From NCBI GenBank assembly GCA_900551655.1, contig URWM01000066.1, positions 1-7,848 on the forward strand: a stretch of 7,848 nucleotides of DNA, given 5' to 3'. Each line of letters begins with the position of its first letter. Positions within the stretch are counted from its first letter, which is position 1. The stretch is from an uncultured Collinsella sp. (GTDB lineage Bacteria; Actinomycetota; Coriobacteriia; Coriobacteriales; Coriobacteriaceae). This document shows positions 1 to 6,157 of this stretch, piece by piece. The position numbers were made by a program, and so were the translations under genes. The notes below the pieces were generated by a model. It did no database searches. It worked only from the letters and a program-made list of their open reading frames with translations, and had not been told where the DNA came from.

Positions 1-48
1 GGCGGCCCGCGCTGCATGAGCATGCCCTTCTGGCGCGAGGACCTCTAA
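1..48 (+). CDS. arcA: Arginine deiminase, C-terminal end only (upstream arcA copy)
   Basis: These bases encode the last 15 residues of an arginine deiminase and its TAA stop. They include the GGPRCMSMPF motif whose Cys is the catalytic nucleophile of the family (arginine + water to citrulline + ammonia). The stretch is identical base for base to the end of the complete arcA at 2007-3248, and the identity runs 7 bases past the stop. What follows is different, so this is a second arcA 3' end in another context, not the same locus read twice. The rest of the gene lies before the window. It may be a genuine upstream duplicate, or the overlap of an assembly-graph branch placed at the window edge. 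The reading frame is certain; whether this copy is independent is not. Confidence 0.8.
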   Translation, partial: GGPRCMSMPFWREDL

Positions 49-55
49 GTCTTTC
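1..55 (+). repeat. 55-bp exact direct repeat, copy 1 (arcA 3' end)
   Basis: Bases 1-55 equal bases 3201-3255 without a mismatch; the two diverge at 56 (A) versus 3256 (C). The repeat covers the last 15 codons of arcA, the stop codon and seven bases after it (GTCTTTC). Its left edge is simply the window edge, so the true repeat may extend further upstream. Confidence 0.97.
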
Positions 56-56
56 A

Positions 57-103
57 AAGACCCGTACAGGTCTTAATACAAACATCTAGCTGCCATTAGA
101 TGT
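57..103 (+). other. Two small hairpins after the upstream arcA copy
   Basis: The first stem is AAGACC (57-62) with GGTCTT (69-74). The second is ACATCTA (82-88) with TAGATGT (97-103), around an 8-base loop. Both lie between the stop codon and a stronger terminator hairpin. They may protect or process the 3' end of the arcA message. Neither is followed by a run of T, so I do not call them terminators. Confidence 0.45.
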
Positions 104-111
104 CTCCCAAT

Positions 112-147
112 GGGGCGGTGCGGGTTTTCGCACCGCCCCAATCTTGT
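112..147 (+). terminator. Intrinsic terminator after the upstream arcA copy
   Basis: A perfect 11-bp GC-rich stem, GGGGCGGTGCG (112-122) with CGCACCGCCCC (129-139), closes a 6-base loop (GGTTTT). It is extended by a T-A pair at 111/140 and followed by the T-rich ATCTTGTT. This is a standard rho-independent layout with a modest T tract. It should separate the upstream arcA transcript from the aminotransferase gene. Confidence 0.8.
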
Positions 148-310
148 TGAATGACGCTAAATGAACATCAGGTAAGGTGGCTCATATGTCTAGGGGCAGT
201 CACGTTGTTACCCCCCCAACGGTGTCGGCCTCTTTGCCTTTTGGACATCATCTCGATTCCCATGACCTTCGCCGGCGTCATCCCCGTGTTCTTGCGATTG
301 GAGCCTAGTC

Positions 311-1435
311 ATGGACATCAAGACGATTGGCGTTGAGGAATGGCTCAACGTTTGGGAGAAGGGCGCTACGTGGGATATCGCCCAGTCGACGATCTCCTCG
401 CTTACCATGGGCGAGCTGCGCGCGCTCGACGAGCAGGACGGCGCCACGTTCTATGAGCGGATGGACCGCGAGAAGATGAACTACGGCTGGATCGAGGGTT
501 CGCCTGAGTTTAAGGCCGAGGTTGCCAAGCTGTATCGTCGCGAGGTCAATCCCGATCACATTCTGCAGACCAATGGCTGCACGGGCGCGAACCTCAACGC
601 CATCATGGCCGTTGTCGGGCCTGGCGATCACGTGATTGCCGAGTGGCCTACCTATGCGCCGCTCTATGAGATTCCGCGTACACTCGGCGCCGAGGTCGAG
701 TATTGGGAGCTTCGCGAGGAGCTCAGATGGAAGCCCGATATCGAGGAACTCAAGCGCCTTGTTCGCCCAAACACCAAGCTCATCTGCATCAATAACGCAT
801 CGAACCCCATCGGTACGGTGCTTGATGCCGATATGCTCGGCCAGATTGCCGAGATTGCCCGTTCGGTGGGCGCCTACGTGCTGTGCGACGAGGTGTATCT
901 GCCGCTCGAGAACACCAAGTCCTTTATGTCGATAGCCGACGTGTACGAGAGGGCCATTGTCACCAACTCGGTGTCTAAGACCTATTCGACGCCTGCAGCT
1001 CGCGTGGGCTGGGTCGTTGCGGACGAAGAGGTGTCTAACCGCATCCGCACCTACCGCGACTACACCATGATCTGTGGTGGCGTGTTTAACGATGCCCTGG
1101 CGACCTACGTGCTCGAGCACAAGGACAAGATTCTCGAGCGTAACCGCAAGATCGTGTTTGGTAACCGCGATATCGCACAGGCTTGGATCGATACGCAGCA
1201 TCGTGTTTCCTGGACGGCCCCGCAGGGCGTGTCCACCTCGTTTATCCAGCTGGATATTCCCGAGGATGACGAGGAGTTCTGCAAGCGCCTGCTGGCCGAG
1301 AGGGGAGTGCTGTTGGTTCCCGGTAGCCGTTTTGAGCTTCCCTGCGGAGCGCGCCTGGGCTACTGCGCGAGCGAAGACGTTCTTCGCGAGGGTCTGAGGC
1401 TTTTGGGCGAGGCACTGGCGGAGTTCGATCGCTAG
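311..1435 (+). CDS. PLP-dependent class I/II aminotransferase (fold type I)
   Basis: A 374-residue pyridoxal-phosphate enzyme of the aspartate-aminotransferase fold. Visible motifs in order are TNGCTGANLNAI (87-98, phosphate-binding region), EWPTY with Tyr115 (ring stacking), NNASNPIG (161-168, Asn165-Pro166), LCDEVY (191-196, Asp193 binding the PLP nitrogen), SVSKTYSTPAARVGW with Lys223 as the Schiff-base lysine, and CGARLGYC with Arg348, the likely substrate-carboxylate arginine. All core residues are present, so it should be active. The start is set by GGAG at 300-303, seven bases before ATG. Substrate is unknown. Its position between two arginine deiminase 3' ends suggests an arginine, citrulline or ornithine-related amino acid. 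Some relatives with this motif pattern do PLP chemistry other than transamination, capreomycidine synthase for example, which uses an arginine derivative. Terminators on both sides suggest a single-gene transcript. A general aromatic or alanine-type aminotransferase is an alternative. Confidence 0.88.
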   Translation: MDIKTIGVEEWLNVWEKGATWDIAQSTISSLTMGELRALDEQDGATFYERMDREKMNYGWIEGSPEFKAEVAKLYRREVNPDHILQTNGCTGANLNAIMAVVGPGDHVIAEWPTYAPLYEIPRTLGAEVEYWELREELRWKPDIEELKRLVRPNTKLICINNASNPIGTVLDADMLGQIAEIARSVGAYVLCDEVYLPLENTKSFMSIADVYERAIVTNSVSKTYSTPAARVGWVVADEEVSNRIRTYRDYTMICGGVFNDALATYVLEHKDKILERNRKIVFGNRDIAQAWIDTQHRVSWTAPQGVSTSFIQLDIPEDDEEFCKRLLAERGVLLVPGSRFELPCGARLGYCASEDVLREGLRLLGEALAEFDR

Positions 1436-1483
1436 GATTCCGACGGCTCTCAAAGCCGCTCAAATCTGTCTACGATTATCGAT

Positions 1484-1524
1484 AACAGTCCCGTTTCCCA
1501 TGAGGGGAGCGGGACTGTTTTTCT
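1484..1524 (+). terminator. Intrinsic terminator of the aminotransferase gene
   Basis: The stem AACAGTCCCG (1484-1493) pairs with CGGGACTGTT (1510-1519), enclosing a loop that can itself pair CCC with GGG. TTTTTC-type sequence follows directly. This is a canonical rho-independent terminator 48 bases after the TAG stop. Confidence 0.9.
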
Positions 1525-1599
1525 ATACCGAGAAGTCAAGTTGTTACAAATGAGGCCGTAAGTCGAGCCGGTATTCGATGGGCCTTATACTGAGCTTCC

Positions 1600-1643
1600 G
1601 GTGAACGGTATCAAGCGTCTGGTAAACGGTAATTTGTTACCAG
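1600..1643 (+). repeat. Phased direct repeat overlapping an inverted repeat
   Basis: GGTGAACGGTA (1600-1610) recurs as GGTAAACGGTA (1621-1631), 10 of 11 bases matching, at a 21-base step, about two helical turns. The second copy overlaps a perfect inverted repeat, CTGGTAA (1619-1625) with TTACCAG (1637-1643). Helically phased repeats plus an inverted repeat are typical of a multi-site operator. The binding protein is unknown. Confidence 0.4.
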
Positions 1644-1665
1644 AAATGAATAGGAAAAACTTTTT

Positions 1666-1721
1666 TCTGAATAAAAATGAAAATGGTTGAGACGCGGTAT
1701 GAATCGCTAATTCTATTCATA
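1666..1721 (+). promoter_or_regulatory. Possible ArgR/AhrC (ARG box) half-sites
   Basis: TCTGAATAAAAATGAAAA (1666-1683) matches the general ARG-box form (TGAAT, A-rich centre, TTCA-like end) at most positions. Just downstream is a perfect inverted repeat TATGAAT (1698-1704) with ATTCATA (1715-1721), which carries TGAAT and ATTCA half-sites but with a 10-base spacer rather than the usual 4. Arginine repressors commonly control ADI genes, so the placement fits. The consensus for this bacterial class is not known to me, so this is a candidate only. Confidence 0.35.
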
Positions 1722-1752
1722 GCTTTATTGGAAATATGCAATTTGAGGGTGG

Positions 1753-1824
1753 TTTAATAAAGTTAAGTTCCATTTGTTATTTGGATTAAAAACGCGTTTA
1801 AGCACGTAAATAAACTTTATTAAA
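1753..1824 (+). repeat. Perfect 12-bp inverted repeat in the arcA control region
   Basis: TTTAATAAAGTT (1753-1764) is the exact reverse complement of AACTTTATTAAA (1813-1824). The 48 bases between them include the palindrome AAACGCGTTT (1790-1799). The arms are AT-rich with a wide gap, so a pair of protein-binding sites able to loop DNA seems more likely than an RNA hairpin. Confidence 0.5.
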
Positions 1825-2006
1825 TCAAAGTGTGCCATGCGTGAAGTATATGTGTATGCCGTTCACCCCTCATATAAAACCGTTCGGGGGCGAGGTGGAA
1901 GTATGGACTGATTTTGGATATAAATATGTCGTCAGCAATAACGCCTCACACGGAGGGGCGCTAACGAATCGGCCCTGACAAGGGCCCGAAAGAAAGGTAG
2001 GAGGCC

Positions 2007-3248
2007 ATGACGAAAGGTCTGCACGTGCCTTCCGAGATCGGCAAGCTCAGGAAGGTCTGCCTGCACCGTCCCGGCGACGAGCTCCTCAACCTGCCGCCCG
2101 ACGAGCTCGAGCGACTCCTGTTCGACGACGTCCCGTTCCTGGAGGTCGCGCAGCAGGAGCACGACACCTTCGCCCAGATCCTGAGGGACCAGGGCGTCGA
2201 GGTGCTCTACCTCGAGAACCTCGTCGCCGAGGTGTTCGACCAGGTCCCCGGCGCCCGCGCCGAGTTCACCGACCAGTACATCGCCGAGGCCGGCATCCGC
2301 GGCCAGCACATGCCGCAGATCGTCCGCGAGAAGCTGGACTCCATCGAGGACAACCTCGAGTTCGTCAAGAAGACCATGGCCGGCATGACCAAGGCCGAGA
2401 TCGACATGCCCCTCACGGCGTCCACGACCCTCGACTCCCTGGTCAACTCCGAGTCCGAGTCCGACCTGATCATCGACCCGATGCCCAACCTCTACTTCAC
2501 CCGCGACCCGTTCGCGGTCGTCGGCGAGGGCGTCAACCTCAACCGCATGTACTCGGTCACCCGCAACCGCGAGACCCTGTACGGCAAGTACGTCTTCAAG
2601 TACCACCCCGACTACAAGGACGTCTCCCTGTACTTCCGCCGCGACTGCCAGTTCCACACCGAGGGCGGCGACGTGCTGAACATCAACGAGAAGACCCTCG
2701 CCGTCGGCATCTCCCAGCGCACCCAGGCCGCGGCTATCGACGTCATGGCCCAGAACATCTTCTGGAACTCCGACTCCAAGGTCGAGCGCATCCTGGCCTT
2801 CGACATCCCGGTCTCGCGCGCCTTCATGCACCTCGACACGGTCTTCACCCAGATCGACGTCGATAAGTTCACGATCCACCCCGCCATCATGGGCACCCTG
2901 CGCGTCTACGAGCTGACCGCCGGCAAGAACCCGGGCGACGTGAACATCCGCCTGATCGAGGACACCCTCGAGCACGTCCTGGAGGACGCCACCGGCGTCG
3001 ACCAGGTCAAGCTGATCCCCTGCGGCGGCGGCGACCCGATCGCGGCCTCCCGCGAGCAGTGGAACGACGGCTCCAACACCCTGTGCGTCGAGCCCGGCAA
3101 GATCTGCGTCTACGCCCGCAACACCGTCACCAACGACGTGCTGTACAAGGAGGGCCTGGACCTTCTCGTCGTGCCCTCCGCCGAGCTCTCCCGCGGCCGC
3201 GGCGGCCCGCGCTGCATGAGCATGCCCTTCTGGCGCGAGGACCTCTAA
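2007..3248 (+). CDS. arcA: Arginine deiminase
   Basis: A complete 413-residue enzyme, normal length for the family, converting L-arginine to L-citrulline and ammonia as the first step of the ADI pathway in the cytoplasm. Diagnostic motifs are NLYFTRDPF (161-169), FHTEGGDVLNI with His217, Glu219 and Asp222, HLDTVF (275-280, general-acid His275 and Asp277), IPCGGGDP (337-344), and GRGGPRCMSMPFW with the nucleophile Cys403. No catalytic residue is missing. Upstream signals are GAAAGG and AGGAGG just before ATG. It is followed after 105 bases by arcB. Codon use is extreme: only 8 of 413 sense codons end in A or T (AAA, GGT, CCT, CGT, CGA, GCT, GAT, CTT), while both neighbours use T-ending codons freely. 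That could reflect very high expression or transfer from a higher-GC actinobacterium. Its last 48 bases are duplicated at the window start. Confidence 0.98.
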   Translation: MTKGLHVPSEIGKLRKVCLHRPGDELLNLPPDELERLLFDDVPFLEVAQQEHDTFAQILRDQGVEVLYLENLVAEVFDQVPGARAEFTDQYIAEAGIRGQHMPQIVREKLDSIEDNLEFVKKTMAGMTKAEIDMPLTASTTLDSLVNSESESDLIIDPMPNLYFTRDPFAVVGEGVNLNRMYSVTRNRETLYGKYVFKYHPDYKDVSLYFRRDCQFHTEGGDVLNINEKTLAVGISQRTQAAAIDVMAQNIFWNSDSKVERILAFDIPVSRAFMHLDTVFTQIDVDKFTIHPAIMGTLRVYELTAGKNPGDVNIRLIEDTLEHVLEDATGVDQVKLIPCGGGDPIAASREQWNDGSNTLCVEPGKICVYARNTVTNDVLYKEGLDLLVVPSAELSRGRGGPRCMSMPFWREDL

Positions 3249-3255
3249 GTCTTTC
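3201..3255 (+). repeat. 55-bp exact direct repeat, copy 2 (arcA 3' end)
   Basis: This is the second copy of the sequence at 1-55, inside the complete arcA. After the shared GTCTTTC it continues into the arcA-arcB spacer, whereas copy 1 continues into the aminotransferase leader. Confidence 0.97.
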
Positions 3256-3260
3256 CGTTT

Positions 3261-3308
3261 CCGGTGCGGTCCCCCTACAACCGCACCGGTTTCGCCCGTC
3301 AAACGGGC
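3261..3308 (+). promoter_or_regulatory. Tandem hairpins in the arcA-arcB spacer
   Basis: A perfect 10-bp stem, CCGGTGCGGT (3261-3270) with ACCGCACCGG (3280-3289), is followed by TTTC. A second stem, GCCCG (3294-3298) with CGGGC (3304-3308), comes next. The T run is too short for an obvious full terminator. Partial termination or an mRNA processing and stability barrier between arcA and arcB is plausible and would give more arcA than arcB message. An AT-rich stretch (3310-3340) then leads to the arcB ribosome site. Confidence 0.55.
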
Positions 3309-3353
3309 AACACTAATACTTACGTAATTCATTTTTTCGAAAGGAAACGAACC

Positions 3354-4349
3354 ATGGGTGTTAACCTCTCCGGCCGTAGCTTCCTCAAGCTCCTCGACCT
3401 TACCACCGAGGAGATCGAGTACCTGCTCAAGCTCTCCAAGAACTTCAAGGACATGAAGCGCGCTGGCGTTCCGCACCGCTATCTCGAGGGCAAGAACATC
3501 GTTCTGCTCTTCCAGAAGACCTCCACTCGTACCCGCTGCGCCTTCGAGGTCGGCGGCATGGATCTGGGCATGGGCGTCACCTACCTCGATCCGGGTTCGT
3601 CGCAGATGGGCAAGAAGGAGTCCATCGAGGACACCGCCCGCGTTCTCGGCCGCATGTATGACGGCATCGAGTTCCGTGGCTTTGCCCAGGACGACGTCGA
3701 GGAGCTCGCTGCTAAGTCCGGCGTGCCCGTGTGGAACGGCCTGACCACTGAGTGGCATCCCACCCAGATGCTCGCCGACATCCTGACCGTCCAGGAGAAC
3801 TTCAACTACGACATCAAGGGCAAGACCCTCGTCTTCATGGGCGACTGCAAGAACAACGTTGCTCGCTCCCTCATGGTTGTCTGCTCCAAGCTCGGCATGA
3901 ACTTCGTGGCCTGCGGCCCCGAGGAGTGCATGCCCGCTGACGACGTCATCGAGGCCTGCAAGCCCATCGCCGAGGCCAACGGCTGCACCATCAAGCTGAC
4001 CACCGACGTTAAGGACGGCGTCACCGGTGCCGACGTTATCTACACCGACGTGTGGGTCTCCATGGGCGAGCCTGACGAGGTCTGGGCCGAGCGCATCGCT
4101 CAGCTCACCCCGTATCGCGTTACCTCCGAGGTCATGGCTATGGCCAACCCGGGTGCCATCTTCCTGCACTGCCTGCCCAGCTTCCACGACACCAACACCA
4201 CGATTGGCGCCGAGAAGTGCGAGCAGTTCGGCATCACCGAGCAGGAGGTCACCGACGAGGTCTTCGAGAGCCCCGCTTCCAAGGTCTTCGACGAGGCCGA
4301 GAACCGCATGCACACCATCAAGGCTGTCATGTACGCCACGCTCAAGTAA
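3354..4349 (+). CDS. arcB: Ornithine carbamoyltransferase, catabolic type
   Basis: A 331-residue cytoplasmic enzyme of the aspartate/ornithine carbamoyltransferase family. In this context it runs toward ornithine + carbamoyl phosphate from citrulline. Motifs are [14 protein letters not shown] with the carbamoyl-phosphate loop Ser57-Thr-Arg-Thr-Arg61, HPTQMLAD (135-142), [11 protein letters not shown] (162-172), TDVWVSMGE (231-239, with the ornithine-binding Asp-x-x-x-Ser-Met-Gly pattern) and LHCLPSFHD (271-279, catalytic Cys273). The MGDCKNN segment differs from the more usual MGD(G/A)RNN, a conservative variant. I chose ATG 3354 because AAGGA at 3341-3345 sits eight bases upstream and the family N-terminus starts here. 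An in-frame ATG at 3264 would add 30 unlikely residues lying in the spacer hairpins. An anabolic ArgF cannot be excluded by motif alone, but adjacency to arcA and the carrier favours ArcB. Confidence 0.96.
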   Translation: MGVNLSGRSFLKLLDLTTEEIEYLLKLSKNFKDMKRAGVPHRYLEGKNIVLLFQKTSTRTRCAFEVGGMDLGMGVTYLDPGSSQMGKKESIEDTARVLGRMYDGIEFRGFAQDDVEELAAKSGVPVWNGLTTEWHPTQMLADILTVQENFNYDIKGKTLVFMGDCKNNVARSLMVVCSKLGMNFVACGPEECMPADDVIEACKPIAEANGCTIKLTTDVKDGVTGADVIYTDVWVSMGEPDEVWAERIAQLTPYRVTSEVMAMANPGAIFLHCLPSFHDTNTTIGAEKCEQFGITEQEVTDEVFESPASKVFDEAENRMHTIKAVMYATLK

Positions 4350-4364
4350 GAGCATCTAGCATCT

Positions 4365-4402
4365 CGCTCGGGGTGTATTGCTGCACACCCCGAGCGGCTT
4401 TG
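4365..4402 (+). terminator. Terminator-like hairpin after arcB
   Basis: A perfect 12-bp stem, CGCTCGGGGTGT (4365-4376) with ACACCCCGAGCG (4385-4396), has an 8-base loop and is followed by GCTTTGT. The stem is very strong and the T tract weak. It probably ends or attenuates the arcA-arcB transcript before the carrier gene. Confidence 0.75.
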
Positions 4403-4413
4403 TCTGGTAAATA

Positions 4414-4487
4414 TCTCGCGTCGGGCGGTGGGCACGGCACGGAAGATCCGCTTCGCGCGAGAAAGTTAAATGATTTATGAAGGGGGG
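4414..4487 (+). promoter_or_regulatory. Leader and ribosome site of the carrier gene
   Basis: TCTCGCG (4414-4420) can pair with CGCGAGA (4456-4462) over a 35-base loop just before the translation start. A strong AGGGGGG (4481-4487) lies nine bases before ATG 4497 and decides that start over the in-frame ATGs at 4470 and 4488. I see no clear promoter hexamers, so read-through from arcB may contribute. Confidence 0.4.
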
Positions 4488-4496
4488 ATGAGAACC

Positions 4497-5975
4497 ATGA
4501 CTGAGACCGCTAAGAAAAAGCGCGGTATGCCTTCATCGTTCACCATTCTTCTAGCTCTGCTGGCAATTGTTGCAGTGATTACCGTTATCGTCTCCGGCAC
4601 GTCCGGTGGCGCGGTTACCGCAGCCCGTCTGAGCGATTTCTGCACCGCCCCGATCCTGGGCTTCGCTGACGCTCTGCCCGTCTGCCTCTTCGTTATGATC
4701 CTGGGCGGCTTCCTCGGCATGATGACCGAGACCGGCGCCCTGGACAACGGCATTGCCGTTCTGGTGCAGAAGCTTAAGGGCAACGAGATTATGCTCATTC
4801 CCGTGCTGATGCTCATCTTCTCCCTCGGTGGTACCACCTATGGTATGTGCGAGGAGACCGTTCCCTTCTACGCCCTGCTCGCCGCTACCATGATGGCCGC
4901 TGGCTTCGACCCCATGGTCGGTGCCGCTACCGTCCTGCTCGGCGCTGGCTGCGGCTGCCTGGGCTCCACGGTTAACCCGTTCGCCGTCGGCGCTGCCGTC
5001 GACGCTCTGACCGGCGTTGACATTGCCGTGAACCAGTCCATCATCATCGGCCTCGGTGCCGTCCTGTGGATTGTCACTACCGCTATGTCCATCGTCTTCG
5101 TGATGAACTATGCCAAGAAGGTCAAGGCTGACAAGGGTTCCACCATCCTTTCGATGCAGGAGCTCAAGGCCGCCGAAGAGGCACATGGCAAGGCTGCTTC
5201 CGAGGTCCACAAGGAGGTCAAGCTCACCGGTCGTCAGAAGGGTGTTCTGATCGCTTTCGCCTTCACCTTCGTCGTCATGATCGTCGGCTTCATTCCGCTG
5301 GCCGACCTCAACGAGGGCGTCGCCAACTTCTTCGACGCTGGCGCCGTCTACGACGCCGACGGTAACGCCGTCGTCCAGGGCTGGTCTGCCCTGATCACCG
5401 GCCTGCCCATTGGCCAGTGGTACTTCGACGAGGCTTCCACCTGGTTCTTCCTCATGGCTATCCTGATCGGTATCATCGGTGGCCTGTCCGAGAAGCAGAT
5501 CGTTAACACCTTCATCACCGGCGCTGCCGACATGATGTCCGTTGTTCTCGTCATCGCCCTCGCCCGTGGTATCTCCGTCCTCATGGCTAACACCGGCCTC
5601 GACGTCTACGTCCTCGACGCTGCCGCCAATGCTCTGGCTGGCCTGTCCGGCGTGATCTTCGCTCCCATGAGCTTCCTGGTCTACTTCGGCCTGTCCTTCC
5701 TGATCCCCTCGACCTCCGGTATGGCTACCGTCTCCATGCCCATCATGGGACCGCTGGCTGTTAAGCTCGGCTTCTCGCCCGAGGTCATGGTCATGATCTT
5801 CTCCGCTGCTATCGGTGTCGTGAACCTGTTCACCCCGACCTCCGGTGCCATCATGGGCGGTCTCGCCCTGGCCAAGATCGAGTGGACGACCTGGCTCAAG
5901 TTTGCCCTTAAGCTCATCGTCGCTCTCTCCGTCGTCTGCGCCGTCATCCTGACCGTCGCCTGCGTGCTGCTCTAA
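4497..5975 (+). CDS. YfcC-family membrane carrier, probable arginine/ornithine exchanger
   Basis: A 492-residue polytopic membrane protein of the YfcC / C4-dicarboxylate anaerobic carrier type. I read about 12-13 hydrophobic segments, including roughly 14-33, 60-75, 98-114, 122-138, 141-157, 180-203, 249-266, 315-330, 343-363, 385-403, 428-446 and 466-490, with a charged cytoplasmic-looking loop at about 204-248 and a basic N-terminus (KKKRG). Family signatures are GGTTYGMCEET (111-121), GCGCLGSTVNPFA (151-163), IPSTSGMA (403-410) and TPTSGAIMGG (446-455); the repeated Ser/Thr-Gly turns resemble re-entrant substrate loops. Members of this family serve as ArcD-type arginine/ornithine antiporters in streptococcal ADI operons, and the position after arcA-arcB supports the same job. 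A different amino acid or dipeptide substrate is possible, since many YfcC proteins are uncharacterised. An in-frame ATG at 4470 would add nine residues but has a poorer ribosome site. Confidence 0.88.
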   Translation: MTETAKKKRGMPSSFTILLALLAIVAVITVIVSGTSGGAVTAARLSDFCTAPILGFADALPVCLFVMILGGFLGMMTETGALDNGIAVLVQKLKGNEIMLIPVLMLIFSLGGTTYGMCEETVPFYALLAATMMAAGFDPMVGAATVLLGAGCGCLGSTVNPFAVGAAVDALTGVDIAVNQSIIIGLGAVLWIVTTAMSIVFVMNYAKKVKADKGSTILSMQELKAAEEAHGKAASEVHKEVKLTGRQKGVLIAFAFTFVVMIVGFIPLADLNEGVANFFDAGAVYDADGNAVVQGWSALITGLPIGQWYFDEASTWFFLMAILIGIIGGLSEKQIVNTFITGAADMMSVVLVIALARGISVLMANTGLDVYVLDAAANALAGLSGVIFAPMSFLVYFGLSFLIPSTSGMATVSMPIMGPLAVKLGFSPEVMVMIFSAAIGVVNLFTPTSGAIMGGLALAKIEWTTWLKFALKLIVALSVVCAVILTVACVLL

Positions 5976-6061
5976 GTACCCAACGGGTACCCCACGGAAA
6001 CCTTGACGATCCTGTAAAGGATCACCTGGTCATCGTCTGTCCGGTGGGGTCAACCCACCGG
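5976..6061 (+). ncRNA. Structured 3' untranslated segment with competing hairpins
   Basis: Immediately after the carrier stop codon come GTACCC/GGGTAC (5976-5981 with 5985-5990), GACGAT/ATCGTC (6005-6010 with 6032-6037), GATCCT/AGGATC (6008-6013 with 6018-6023) and CCGGTGGG/CCCACCGG (6041-6048 with 6054-6061, loop GTCAA). CCCCACGG (5990-5997) can also pair with CCGGTGGGG (6041-6049) with one bulge, so the last hairpin and this long-range helix exclude each other. The layout looks like a folded RNA, either a 3' stability element or a switch ahead of the terminator. I do not recognise a known riboswitch class, and whether it is an independent RNA is unknown. Confidence 0.4.
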
Positions 6062-6077
6062 TAGACTCCTACCTTTA

Positions 6078-6116
6078 GCCCCCTCCCGTTCCGTGCGCGG
6101 GAGGGGGCGCTCTTGT
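6078..6116 (+). terminator. Terminator of the carrier transcript
   Basis: A perfect 11-bp stem, GCCCCCTCCCG (6078-6088) with CGGGAGGGGGC (6098-6108), is followed by GCTCTTGT. The stem is very GC-rich and the T tract short. It lies about 100 bases after the stop codon. Confidence 0.75.
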
Positions 6117-6117
6117 G

Positions 6118-6143
6118 TTCCGGCGTTTTACCAAACGCCGGAA
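6118..6143. repeat. Perfect 11-bp hairpin with 4-base loop
   Basis: TTCCGGCGTTT (6118-6128) pairs exactly with AAACGCCGGAA (6133-6143) around TACC. It directly follows the terminator. There is no T run on either side long enough for a second terminator on the + strand. As a near-symmetric palindrome it could equally act as a DNA site. Confidence 0.55.
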
Positions 6144-6157
6144 CCACTCGACGCTGC

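Larger units (their letters stand above)
1525..2006 (+). promoter_or_regulatory. Long AT-rich control region upstream of arcA
   Basis: No gene is visible in these 482 bases, and composition drops sharply in GC between about 1630 and 1850. I see stacked candidate operator repeats, listed separately. Possible -10 hexamers are TATACT (1586-1591), TATAAA (1873-1878) and TATAAA (1919-1924), but none has a convincing -35 element 16-18 bases upstream, so I do not assign a start site. The last 40 bases contain the leader hairpin GGCCCT (1971-1976) with AGGGCC (1981-1986), then GAAAGG (1992-1997) and AGGAGG (1999-2004) before the arcA ATG at 2007. AGGAGG is only two bases from ATG, closer than usual, so GAAAGG may be the working Shine-Dalgarno site. 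The length and repeat density suggest arcA is tightly regulated, probably by arginine and/or oxygen as is common for ADI operons. Confidence 0.6.

Noticed and set aside
151..336. 61-codon small open frame before the aminotransferase
   Set aside because: No good ribosome site, no recognisable product, and it overlaps the aminotransferase start.
305..1453. 382-residue minus-strand open frame opposite the aminotransferase
   Set aside because: A shadow of a gene with all PLP motifs intact; no recognisable protein features and no ribosome site of note.
1932..4355. 807-residue open frame on the minus strand
   Set aside because: It lies antisense to arcA and arcB. Its openness follows from their lack of A/T at third positions, and the product is low-complexity (Val, Gly, Asp, Leu) with no domain pattern.
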